Below the pieces are notes generated by a model. That model searched no databases and was not told the origin of the DNA. It saw only the letters and a list, made by a program, of their open reading frames with translations. Below are positions 11,160 to 21,976 of a stretch of DNA of 64,000 nucleotides, piece after piece. The position numbers and the translations under genes were made by a program. Positions within the stretch are counted from its first letter, which is position 1. The number at the start of each line of letters is the position of its first letter. This DNA comes from Amoebophrya sp. A120 (Eukaryota; Sar; Dinophyceae; Syndiniales; Amoebophryaceae): positions 6,788,743-6,852,742 of the forward strand of contig CAJINV010000002.1 in the NCBI GenBank assembly GCA_905178155.1, in the 5' to 3' direction.

Positions 11160-14100
11160 ATGACAAAACGTCGGCTTCTTCTTCCCAATTTCTACTCTTC
11201 TCCCACAACGACTCTGCTCGCGATTGTTAGTGCGGCAAACTTGTTCTGCTCTCTTTTCCTGCCGACTTGTTCCGCTCTCAGTGTCGTGCATACAAGAACC
11301 GGACGAGGAGAAGGTCATGCAACAAGGAGCAGAGTCTTCACGTCGACATCATCAGTAAACAACAAGGGCCTTTTCATTTCCTCTGAAGTCTCGAGCGGTA
11401 GGGAGGACCAGCGAACTGGACAAGAATTCAACTTTGACGAACAGGACACCTCTGCGGGCCGCAGTGATAGTACGAACACGCTTTTAAATAAGCACAGTAC
11501 CAGTTCTAATATCAAGTCCACGCTACTCGATCGTTCTCTCTCTTCGATCAACGAGATGTTAGAGAAAAACTGGAAACGGAAAGACGTGCTCGACAATCTG
11601 TTGCACACCCACGAGCACAAGTTCACCGAGAAAATGCAGCATTTGCGGAAAGAGCTGCAGAGACAGAGCTCCGCGCTGTCGCAAATCGCGCTTGAACAGG
11701 CGGAAAGCAGGAATAGTGTCGACGGAAGCAAGTCCGAGATTGCGCGCCTGCGGAGAAGGTACAAGCTCGAAGTTGAGGAACAGTGCGGGAAGGAGGTGGA
11801 CAGGATCGGGAAAGAGAAAAAACGAAAATTACTGGAGTTGAAAGATCGGAGGGAAATGTACGCCAAGTATTTTGGGAAAAGAGTTAGGGGTCAAAAGAGT
11901 AACGAGACAAAATCCTCTGCTGCTTCGTCGGATGTCGACAGTAGTAGCACTTCTGCAGTTCTTTCTTCCGAGCCTTGTTGTCCCCCGTACGACGAGGACA
12001 CTCTGGATTTTCTGATCGGGGAAACCGAGGACGCGCTGCAGACACACACGGAAGAGCAGGAAAGTAAAGAAAAGCAATGCGAGAATCAAAGAACCGACCT
12101 CAACAACCGCATCGCGGCACTGCAGAACGAGGAGAAGCAAGTCGCAAGAAAAATGAGCCACACGGAGCAGTTGCGGAAGAGGTACCAGGATATGAAAAAA
12201 GGTTTGGAAAACGAACTAGCGCAAGTGAAAAGAGACTTCAACATCCGCACAAAGAGTCTGAAGGAGGAAAGATCGGGCCTTGCTTCCTCCACCTGCACCT
12301 ACACAGATGTGAGAAACCAGGTCGCGCAGGAACAGACCTTTGATTGCGAAATGACTCCGTGGAAGCCGAAAAGTTTGTGTACGAAGCAGTGCAGAAATGG
12401 GAAATTGGAAAAACCGGGGAAGATGCTGCTAACTCGGGAAATTCTGCGAAACAGCACGCAGTACGGGATTTCCTGTTTTGCGGACGGGAAGAACGGGAAA
12501 AAGTCGGTTTTAACCGCGACAGAGAAAGAAGTGAGCTGCAACGACGTGGCGTGTTAAGGAAAGAAAATTTTTCAACATGGGACGAGGGAGACACGACTCT
12601 TATACTTTTCTTGCAGGGTGTAGGTGTTGACGTTCTCCTGGGTGACAATTTTGATGTCATGACACAGATACAGAAAATCCACCATGCCTGCATGCCAAGC
12701 GAATGACATAGGGAAAAATGGGCTGTACTTTACAAGTTCGCTGAAGAGAAGCAGCTTTAATTTCTGAGAAATCTCGTCCCGTCCTTCTCCTTTCTTTTTC
12801 CAATACTCCCCCGGTCGATTGCAAGCTCGGGGACTGGACGGATTGGTCGGATTGTAGTGCAATTTGCGGGTTCGGGACCACCATGCGCACCCGCGAAGTG
12901 CTCCAGACCCCGCTGCACGGCGGCAAGGTTTGTCCGGCTGTGCAGGAGCGGAAGCCCTGCAACCCGAACGGGGCGTGCGACAAGGACTGCACTGTCAGTG
13001 AAAGCTGGGAGCCACTGACTACGGAAGCGGACGGCAAAGTAGAGACCGGCTGTTCGCGGGCCTGTGGGGGTGGGGTTTTGAAGTTTGAGAAAAAGATCAA
13101 GGAGCCCGCGAAGGGTAGCGAGGGGCAGTGCTTGAGAAAGTGGTACGAAAAAACTGAAAGCTGTAATGAAGAAGCATGTACTTCAACTTCTAGTACTAGT
13201 AGTGCGGAAGAAGCAGGACCCGGAGGTCCTGTTACTAGCAATAGTATGTAGTGAGGTCACCGAACGGTTCTAACCGGGGAGTTTTTTTGCCATATACCCA
13301 GAAAAACGACCGGCAGTTTTCAAGCGGGCGGAAGTGTATTTTGACAAAAAAGATTTCCAATTATCAAGCGGCTGGGGCTTTGCCATCAAACAAGCCCGGT
13401 CGAAAACTGTCGATTCGTACTTGATAAAACGACGCAGGGGAGCCGGCAAAAGGGGCGCCCTTCTGAGGCGCCCGCCGCCTTGGTTTCTGGCGATTTGGGG
13501 CGCCCAAAAAGGGGCGCGCAAAAAACGCGCCCAAAATCAGAACAGCGAAACAATATGGCACGGCCGCGATTTCGGAGCATTTTGGGCGTCCGCGAAAGCG
13601 GCCGCCTTTTCGCCGGTTTCAGAGCCTGGGAAGCTTTGCAAAAAGCGCCGGCGTGAAAAATAAAAACGCGAAAAAGAAAAAGCGCCCCAGACGCGCAAAG
13701 CCAATCCGCATGCTATGGGCCCGATTTTTCTTCGCTTTTTGGGCGCCCCCCGTGGCACCCGGATCGGCCCCATAGCATGGGGGCTCGCCTGCGGAAACGA
13801 ATTTCTGGAATTTGCGAAAATTTGCGACGTTTATCGAGCGGCCGCCATACCGTGCGGCCTAACGTTACTCACGGCGGTATGGCGAGCCAAGAAAAAGCGA
13901 AGCCGCGGCCAAAGCGATGGCCGGCAAGAAAACGCCCACGACCTCACTACCTCCGCCCCGGCGGCTATATTTGGCACGCGAGCAACTACCTCCTCCCCCG
14001 TCCAGTTCCAATGCGGCGCGCGCAACGTGGTCTTAATCGTGGACCAATCTGGCTCCATGAACGACACGGAAGTAAGTTCTTTCCGGAACCAATTTCGCCA

Positions 14101-15190
14101 TAGCATGATGAAACAAATCTCCGACTACACGGACCACGTCCGTTTTGCGGAGCTGGCGTTTGGGAACACAGCTGCTTCCCTCCCCGAGCCGAAAGTGAAG
14201 AAGAGCATTGAAAAAGCGCAGCGGGATTTAGTCACTGAATACACGGCGGATAACGGCGGCGCGTCTCTGGCGACTTCTGGGGTGGACGGAAACTTTTTAC
14301 AACTGCAAGAACACCGAGCTGCGGATGAAATGTTGGCCGATCAGGAGAGGAACAGCTTGTCCTCTTCCCTCGCCTCATCTGCTACTGGAAGTAAAACTTC
14401 GTCTTCAAGAACTCCCAAGATGAATCTTGGCTTTGGCACCCACGTGGCTTCGGCGCTGAAGAAAGCCCGGGACTTGTTCCAGGAGATTCATTCCAGTCGG
14501 AAAGCCGGCCGGAAACTGCGCGAAGCAGAATTAGCCAAGGTGCCCGGGGGCGTGGTCTTGGCGAACCGGGTGAAAGTGAATTTGAAACTGAACCAACCGG
14601 AGGGCAGCGACGTCATTGTGGTTTTCAGCGATTGTAAATGGTCGAGGAAACACCTTATCCACGAAGAAATGAAAAAGTTCGCCACGCCGAGTGCGAATGG
14701 AGAGAGAACAAAGACGACCCAAGTTCTGCTCGTGCTCGGTGGTGGAAACGGGTCCTCTGGGGAGAAAGTTGACACGGCGAAAAATGAGATTCTGGAAGAG
14801 GAGTACGTCCCGAGCCAGCACGTGTTCGCAGCCACACCGGAGGCGCTGAGCGGGAAGAATGGGGAGGAGCAGCTGGACCTCTTCACGAACATCTTGTCAG
14901 GAATTTGTCCGAAAGTTCTGGCAATGAATGCTGCAGCGGGGGGGACTACAGGGTCTGTAGGATCATCTTCTACCTCCACGGGCGGACCTTCCGCTGCATT
15001 CATGCTTCACGGTAAAACTACCGCCGACAACAGTTATCTACCAGAACCACATCTTCAACCACCTAGAACTACATACACCACGAAGCAGCGCGAAAACACG
15101 ATAAATACGGCATTGGAGGGGACAGCGGAAAGCTCGCGGTCGGTCATGTCCGATGTGCGAAGAGCGATTCGGGAAATGGAACATTTGTGA
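11160..15190 (+). CDS. Secreted coiled-coil / thrombospondin type-1 / von Willebrand A protein
   Basis: Exons 11160-12554, 12811-13244 and 13975-15190 total 3045 nt (1014 aa). I chose the ATG at 11160 because it gives a signal peptide (MTKRRLLL, then the hydrophobic TTTLLAIVSAANLF, then LPTCSA); upstream in-frame ATGs exist at 11025 and 11151. Residues about 125-390 form charged coiled coils. Three Cys-rich TSP1-type units follow (about 395-465, 470-520 and 525-590); the second has the classic GDWTDWSDCSAICG core. The VWA domain starts near residue 625 with the MIDAS motif VDQSGSM. I see no C-terminal transmembrane segment. TSP1 plus VWA is the architecture of apicomplexan TRAP/MIC2/CTRP adhesins, but here TSP1 precedes VWA and no membrane anchor is visible. 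An adhesive, secreted role is inferred. Confidence 0.8.
12555..12805 (+). mobile_element. Introner, decayed
   Basis: 251 bp. The left end TAAGGAAAGAAAAT and the right end CTTTCTTTTTCCAATA are imperfect inverted repeats. The flanks CGTGT/CTCCC differ. Removal keeps phase and joins two TSP1 units (NDVAC-PVDCKLGDW). Confidence 0.6.
13245..13969 (+). mobile_element. Long introner-like intron with internal hairpins
   Basis: 725 bp. TAGTGAGGTC near the left end is matched by GACCTCACTA near 13940-13949; the right end reads GGCTATA. The flanks AATAG/TTTGG have decayed. Removal keeps phase (SNS-TRATTSS) into the VWA exon. The GC-rich interior has 17-bp arms (13709-13725 and 13763-13779, one mismatch) and other snap-back pairs. 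Confidence 0.55.
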
Positions 15191-15949
15191 TTCAAGTAGT
15201 AGAAGTGGTAGCCGCAGAAGTAGTAATTCTACAAAGGCAGGATTGCTTCTCCAATCGAATTTGAATGCCCGCGTTTCCATACATATGTTTCGAAATTGTT
15301 GTACGGTGCCTAGCGTTTCGATAACGTGTAGATGGCTCAAATTTTCTTTTCCAACCAGAGCCTCCTCGAGACTCAGTGAGTTTTGCTTTGTCGTTGGTAT
15401 GCATTACCTCCTGGCAAAGTCGCTGATCAACGAGAATCAGAACTAGACGAGAAGTAGTCTGACGTCTGTGACTTAGTTTCACTCCGGTGGCTTTGGTGTT
15501 TTGTCCCCTGTGTTGTTCATCGGTTTTCCCGGATTACGCTTGTCGTATAGTCAGAGCTGAGATTTTACGATGCGCGTCTCTTTTGACGAGCGTGAGCGAA
15601 ATCAAATGCGACCAAACAGGATCAGCCAAGAAAAATGCTATGACGAGGGTCGGCACGCATGCGCATCGCCCTGCCGCGTCCGCGATACATGTTTTATGAG
15701 GCGAACAAGGTGGAAGTCCTATTCGTCAAAACGCAAGCCTAACTTGGTCCGTGATGAAATGCAAAATGATGGCGCTTCTGCAGTTTGGACCACTTCTGGG
15801 CTTACAACTTACACTATCTATGAAATAAGTAGAAATTTGAGTTGCAGCTTCTTTTCATCGTGACGTGAAAGTGGTTCTTTCTCTTTCAGTGAGACGCGTG
15901 AAATCCCTGGTCCACTAGAAGCTGCAACTGCAAGTGAAAGATATCGAGG
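15191..15949. other. Intergenic
   Basis: No supported gene. The stretch just before 15950 presumably holds the promoter and leader of the next gene; no recognisable element seen. Confidence 0.5.
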
Positions 15950-18900
15950 ATGAGCGCGTTTCCCCCAGAAGATGATGGTGGTGATGACGACGGTGGTGGC
16001 CCACAACACCCCCCGTCGGCACTGGTGAACATGAACCGCACCACCGAGGAAACGAGGCCGAGCAAAGGATCACGACAGCGCCCCAATTCTATATCCGGAA
16101 CGGTCTCCGCCAGGTTTCTGGACAGGTCGACACTGATCTCGAGCATCACGGGCAGGAGCTCGCAAAGGACAGGCAGAACCTCCAGTAGTGCCAGCGTTTC
16201 CAGCACAGCTCGGAGGTCCGTGATTGCAGCCCTGGTGGCGGAGGAAGACAGTGAAGAGGATGGCAGTAACTTCAGCGGAGGTGGTGCTGGGGGAGGAAAT
16301 ACGGCGGTCTCCGCGTCCCAGTCCCTGGAACAAGCGGTGAACAAAATCAGTTGCCGTATCTCCCTTCTGCGGTCGACTTTTATGACTCAACGGCAGGACC
16401 TGGAGGAAATGGAAAACGAGCCACCTCCACCAAATAATGGTACCGCTGGCCGCCGCACAAGCCGGGCCGAGTCCATTGCTTCCACCACAGCCTCGGTTTT
16501 ACGCAGAGCGGACGGCAAGCCGGCGTGTTCCCTCACCTGCCTGTCGGTGTTTATCATTCTGGGCAACTTCTTCTCCACCTGGGCCTACTTCGGCCTTTTC
16601 TGGGACGTTGGATTGGGAAGCTTTCCCCTTTGCCCCATATCGAGGAGCGCGATCCTGCACAACCGTGCCATCGAAGAAAAGAAAAACAACGCGGCGGTGC
16701 TTTTAGAAACTGTTGGAACTGGGAGTGCAACTGAACGAACAGAATCAGGAACTGCGGTCGTGGCACCACACGCACCAGTACTAGCAGCTGAAAACGATGG
16801 TGGTACAACACAATCAACTTCCACATCGACTTCTGTCCCTGCCACCGCAGAAACGCCTGATCTGCAAATACCAGACTGGCAAGCCAGCATATTTCTGAAG
16901 GAGCTTCCCTTCTATGTAGCGGCGATGACGTGGATCGGGCTGTACCATGCTGTGTTCTGGAACGAGGGCTTGGGCAGCACGGGCATGCGGAGCTTCGTCT
17001 GGGTGTTAGTCCTCCTGTGGACCATGATTACGTGGCACTACTTGAAACAGGAGGACGCTCGCGAGGACGCGAAGATGATTAACGGCGCGTGCCACGGTGC
17101 GTGGCTTCTCCTCGTCACCGCCACCTTCTATCCAGCGCCCCGCACCTGGGAACGTCTCCGCACCTACGTGCTCGGCTCGTTTTCTTTTGTCGTGTACGGC
17201 AGTGCGCAGTACCTGTTCATCTTCGGTCCCCAGGGAGTGCTCACGATCTTGATCAGCATCGATCGCAGAAAAGAAGAAGAGCCGATGAAAGCACTGTTGA
17301 TGCAATCTGTCCTGTTGATCTTCACATTCCAGCTCTGGCTGCCCATCTCTGAGAACTTTCTGGCTCGGTGCATGCTCCCCCTGGTGCACAGTAATCTAAA
17401 GGAGGACCCGGCCTACGACCCGCGTACAGTGGGTGGCGAAAGGGCACACCGGGCCTACATGTTTCGCGTCAAGTGGTGGTCGTACTCCTACTGGGACATG
17501 TGGAAAGCCGGCATCACACGTATGCTCTTACTCCGCACTATCCATGTGAATTCTGGATGACGTCGACGAGAAGTTGCGTCTTATTCGTCTGTTTGGATCA
17601 TTTTTGATTTCGATAAATTGCACACGACAAGATCCTCGCTAAGGGTATATCATGCACGTACAACTCGAACAGGACGGGACCTTGTAACAAGTAAAGACAA
17701 ACATGAACACAATCATTAGTCTTTCGCGTCAAGATTTCGCATCGATAAGCAGTTTGCCCTCGGTTTTTGTCTTCACACTGGTCAAAGACTTGGTTTCCCA
17801 TGTTATCCACTACGCACTGCGCACCTCCGACCCCGCCGTGGTTTTCTTCGTGAAGTGCCTGAAGTCACGGGAGCTAGCAAAGCAGTACCCCTGGCTCACA
17901 TACGCCATGCGGTGGTGGAACGAATCGCCTTGCTTCGACCGCTACCTGGCCTGCTGGACGTGGTTTTACGACTCGAGGGAGTTGGATTTCGGAAGTGGAA
18001 CTTCGCATGCACAACTGGTAAGGAAACAAGGACACGGGGTGGATCACGTCGGATCTTCGTCTTCGATGGCGCAACTACGTGACCAGCACGGGGAGGACGG
18101 CTATCCACGCCGGACAACTGCAGAGCGGATGCAGAGCAAAAGAAATAAATATCAGTACCCGCTGTCGCACCTGAAGCCTACTATTAAAACGGAGCAACCT
18201 CAACTTGTCAACAGCGAAGAAAATAATGAAGTGTTGTCTTTCTCCTTCGAGAACGTGACCATCAAGTTTTTCAACTTTCCCGGCAATCTCGACGAAGCAC
18301 TGCGGGTTCGCCGGTCGAGCTTCCGTGCCTTCGCCAGCGGGGTAACGAATATGCCGGGGTCGAGTAGGACGAAGTCCTCCACTGCTTCCTCGAAGAAAAT
18401 ACCACCTCCACCCGTCACCTTGCTGCAGACCGCCGCTTCAGCTGGCCCGGAGGACCAAGTTGGCGTCACGAGCGCAAAAGAGAAGCCGAGTAATTGTTCT
18501 AACGGCGTCGGGGTCTTCAACTACGACGAGCAGGCTGAAAAAGCAGACCACCGACCAGCAAGTGACGCAACGCCGAGCCTGGTCAGCCGCATGCTCACGT
18601 CTGCACTGAGTTTTGTCGGAGCTAATGCGGCCAGTTCATCGACAACACCGGCAAGGACTTCGAGTACGCAGGGCGGGCAGTGGCTGCTGCGGTACCTGGA
18701 AATGGTGCGGAAAGTCTACGTTGACAGCGAGGACCAGCTCGAGGGGCTGTGCAAGGTGATCCGTTATGAAACGTTCTTCCGCTGGCAAGCGAAGTGGATT
18801 GTCGCGGCAGTGATGTCTATGTTCTTGCTGTTTTTGCCGTTACTAATGCAGCAGAGCTGGATCGTCGAGTCCCCGGGGTACAAAAACAACATCAAGCCCG

Positions 18901-18977
18901 ATTACTTCTTTCGCGCCACGTTGTTCCTCGTTTTTGACGTGCTCGAGTATTTCGCCGTCACTTCGTATGCGCAGTAG
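15950..18977 (+). CDS. Multipass membrane protein, unknown function
   Basis: Exons 15950-17538 and 17753-18977 total 2814 nt (937 aa). Residues 1-180 are polar and Ser/Gly/Glu-rich. Hydrophobic segments occur near 185-208, 315-335, 345-362, 375-390, 400-420 and 445-462. Exon 2 adds segments near 530-550, 885-905 and 912-932. A long polar, Ser-rich loop (about 590-850) separates the last ones. WNEGLGS and FWDVGLGS are two similar short motifs after transmembrane helices. I do not recognise a family. The first exon ends at a stop if the 209-bp introner at 17539 is not removed; with it removed the two halves join in frame and the hydrophobic pattern continues. Could be a channel or transporter-like protein; nothing visible decides. 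Confidence 0.7.
17539..17747 (+). mobile_element. Introner, partly decayed
   Basis: 209 bp. TATCCATGTGAATTCTGG and the right end AAGATTTCGCATCGATA are good imperfect inverted repeats. Flanks are CGCAC/AGCAG (3 of 5). Removal keeps phase (LLLRT-LPSVF). Confidence 0.65.
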
Positions 18978-19319
18978 AGCCTTTCGCTTTTTTCAATTCT
19001 CGCGGATCACTATCGATGTGCATGAAGAAGAAATGGTCTTGATATAATCGTGCATTGTGGAGGACAGGACGAACCGTTCCCACCCACAGTACAGGATGTA
19101 ATTTCGCCGTGCTCCCACAAGAGTGATTGCGATCCACCTGCGGAAAGCGTGTAGTGAGTTTTTCTAATTCACACCACATTGCTCTGCTCCACGGCCGAAG
19201 CCGCAGCGGCCAAGAAAACAACTTCAAGCTGGTCTCTCTGGTTTTGCCCGGGTCGTAAAAAAACAACTAGAATAAACCCCGCGTCATCTGCGGACAACCA
19301 AACAGGAATTCTGCCCGAC

Positions 19320-19601
19320 ATGCCATCGGCTTTTACCGACGACCAGAGTATGAACGCCGAAAATGAGGAAGAATCAGAGGACAGCGACTCTCTCGAGAGC
19401 CGACGCAGCATGATAGCCCAGGATTTCGTGAAGTACACTACGCTTTTCGAATTTCTCATGATCGCGATCAACTGTGTGCAATACCAGACGACCATAACAA
19501 ACATGTGGTCGAACGACAAGCTCATCGATTTCCAAGAAGTCCTCCGTGTACCAGATTTGCGATGGGACGAAATCTTTCGCATTTGCTCATTCGCGCGATA
19601 G
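19320..19601 (+). CDS. Hypothetical ORF or unassigned exon
   Basis: The open frame runs from about 19179; the first convincing ATG is at 19320 (MPSAFTDD). It has an acidic Glu/Ser stretch (NAENEEESEDSD), then a mildly hydrophobic segment FEFLMIAINCVQY, and ends ICSFAR. It lies 340 bp downstream of a gene of similar style, so it may be a small separate gene or an exon whose partners I could not join. No family recognised. Confidence 0.35.
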   Translation: MPSAFTDDQSMNAENEEESEDSDSLESRRSMIAQDFVKYTTLFEFLMIAINCVQYQTTITNMWSNDKLIDFQEVLRVPDLRWDEIFRICSFAR

Positions 19602-20592
19602 AAGAAATGCGGCGTAGTAGTATCTGTTGTGTGCTGTTGCATCTTTTTTTATTCCAAGTTGAACTTCAACTTGTGTGCACAATTGAATAGTAGATGTAGA
19701 CCCTTCGATATAAAAACAGGTATCAAGGAGAACAAAAAAAGCAAAATTTATGATGAGGAGCTTTGGGCTCGCGTTCGCTCAGTTTTGTGGTATTATTTCA
19801 GCATTTTGGGGCACGATTTTCTTTTTTTCAAAACGAAATCCCGTACCACGCATAGCCCGTTCCCGGTGATGCTCATGCACCCAATGAACCCACATTATAG
19901 CGCGTTTCAACATCTGCATGATGCATAGATCTTTTCTTCCGAGATCTTCGAGCCGGCGTGTCCATGTATCAGTGCCTAAATGTAAATGTTTCATCTCACA
20001 CTCACTCTCAATTATTTTCCGCTAAGCGACTTCTTGCGCACACTTGCAAAGAAAACATCAACATGTTGGCACTCTCCGTGAAAAAATGGCATGCGTTCCT
20101 GAACATCATGAAAGAAAATAAAAGATGACAAAAGACTGATATTGCGGGCTGCCGACAAGTGCGATCGCATGGTGTTGTGCGCCCTTTTCACCCACAAACA
20201 AATGTGCGACGATCTTCACGTTTTGTGGTTGTACGACCGTGTGCATGTGCATTAATTATTCGCGATGGATCAGAATCAGAAAATCAACACACACACGAGG
20301 ATCATCATGGGATGTTCACATCAGGACCTCAATGCACGCGTTTCAAATTCGGTTCACACAGAAGTACAATGCACCAACATGATTGTGACTCAAAGACATT
20401 ATTGCAGCCACAGGCCACGCCACTAGAAGGTGCTTGTTGTATCTTCATTTTCTGCCCATAGATAGCCATAAGCCATACGTATTCGCGCGTCAAAAGATCA
20501 TTATCATTTCACTCAACGACAACGTCGCATCTCCGTTTTTCTGGTGTATCAGTATCGCAAAATATTAATATCACTCCTGCTTTTCGCCCACC
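19602..20592. other. Intergenic
   Basis: No gene supported. Nothing repetitive stands out. The 3' end is the leader of the MCTS1 gene. Confidence 0.5.
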
Positions 20593-21354
20593 ATGTTTCG
20601 CAACTACACCCCGAAGGACGTCCAGACCAACAAGGCGAAGTCCAGTGTGGAGCGCAAGATAAGGGAGGACATATTGGAGTCCTACCCGCGGTTGCAGCCG
20701 GTGATGGACCTGATTTGGCCGAAGAAGAACGCGAACATTCTTCTCGGGAAGACGAAAAACAAGATTCAACTGGTTATTTTGGACGAGGAGGTGATTTTTT
20801 TTCAGCCGGACAGCAACAACCCAGGCAAGGTGTGGTTCCCGACCCTGAGACTACTGCACCAGTACCCAAGCATGATGCCAAAGATGCAAGTGGACACCGG
20901 AGCGATCAAATTCGTTTTGAAGGTACAGCTCGTTGTGTATTTTCCACGATGCTCATACGTGGTAACTTATTCCGTATTCCGTATTGGATTCTTGTTTTCA
21001 CCACAGACTTAGGCGGGAAAAGCGCACTTGTTCTGATTTCCGCTCTCGCTCTTTTTGTATTTGTAGCAGTCAACAATTATTTCGGAAAAATACTAGAACT
21101 ACAGTTTGAATTTTCCATCCCTACAGGGCGCCGACGTGATGTGTCCGGGTCTGACTCACCCAACGGGCGGAGCGATGGAAGACGTACCAAAGGACGTACC
21201 AGTCCAAATTGTTGCCGAGAACAAGGAAACCGCGTGCGCCGTCGGCCTGACCGCAATGAGCACGGAAGAAATCAGGAAACTGAACAAGGGGAATGGTGTC
21301 CTGTCCATGCACTCATTGGGAGACTGCTTGTGGAAAGAGGGCAAGGTGGTGTAG
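20593..21354 (+). CDS. MCTS1: MCTS1/Tma20-like translation factor with PUA domain
   Basis: Exons 20593-20922 and 21127-21354 encode 185 aa, close to the usual 181 of MCTS1. The intron of 204 bp is canonical (GTACAG...CTACAG). Diagnostic blocks are PTLRLLHQYP, the run VDTGAIKFVLKGADVMCPGLT and the C-terminal NKGNGV, which match the MCTS1 N-terminal domain and PUA core. MCTS1/Tma20 works with DENR/Tma22 in recycling 40S subunits and in re-initiation; the PUA domain binds the tRNA acceptor/rRNA region. Cytoplasmic. No introner in this gene. Confidence 0.95.
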
Positions 21355-21976
21355 ATATGTCGTCTTAATCATGAACGGATCTCGGATCGAAAAAAGCATG
21401 TCCAGAACATGATAGCTCATTGGCATTACCCATCACAACCCAACACGACCTCTTTTGACATATAGAATTTTATCAAAATCATCAAAAGATTTCTGCAGCC
21501 GGGTGCTAAGTACACTGAATCCCGGCACTGGTGTTCGTCCTCGTTCTCGTCAGGCGTGGGCATGCGCATTGATTGTACCGCCTACACTATACTCGTCTCA
21601 GTTCTTTGCGGCCCTCTTGATGTTCTGTCGTTTTCTATGAGAATAGCAATGTGTGTGCGCACGACATCTGAGCACACGCACAGTATTGAAGATGAGTGTT
21701 GCTTGAGAAGCAGTTTGACAGTCCACCGCGAGAGTAACTAATTGGAATTCATTGCTGGAGTCAGAGAGGAGTAACGTTCTCGTGACAGTTTACTTGAGTT
21801 ATCGCTTCTTGTTCGATAGGTCCAGCTTCTTGTCCTCCTTACCATTTTAGAGAAACCGTGACTTTCTTCGGAGAGGCACCGGGATAAAGATCATGGTCAC
21901 GTTGTTCCTTACGTCTATTTCTCGTTGACGCAAGAAAAAAGAAAGTTTCGAAATTAACTCTGTATAGAGATCAACC
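21355..21976. other. Intergenic
   Basis: No gene supported. The short ORFs here overlap without coding-like composition. Confidence 0.5.

Noticed and set aside
18969-19179. Introner joining the membrane-protein gene to the ORF at 19320
   Set aside because: TATGCGCAG at 18969 has no inverted partner, and every candidate join meets a stop or loses phase.
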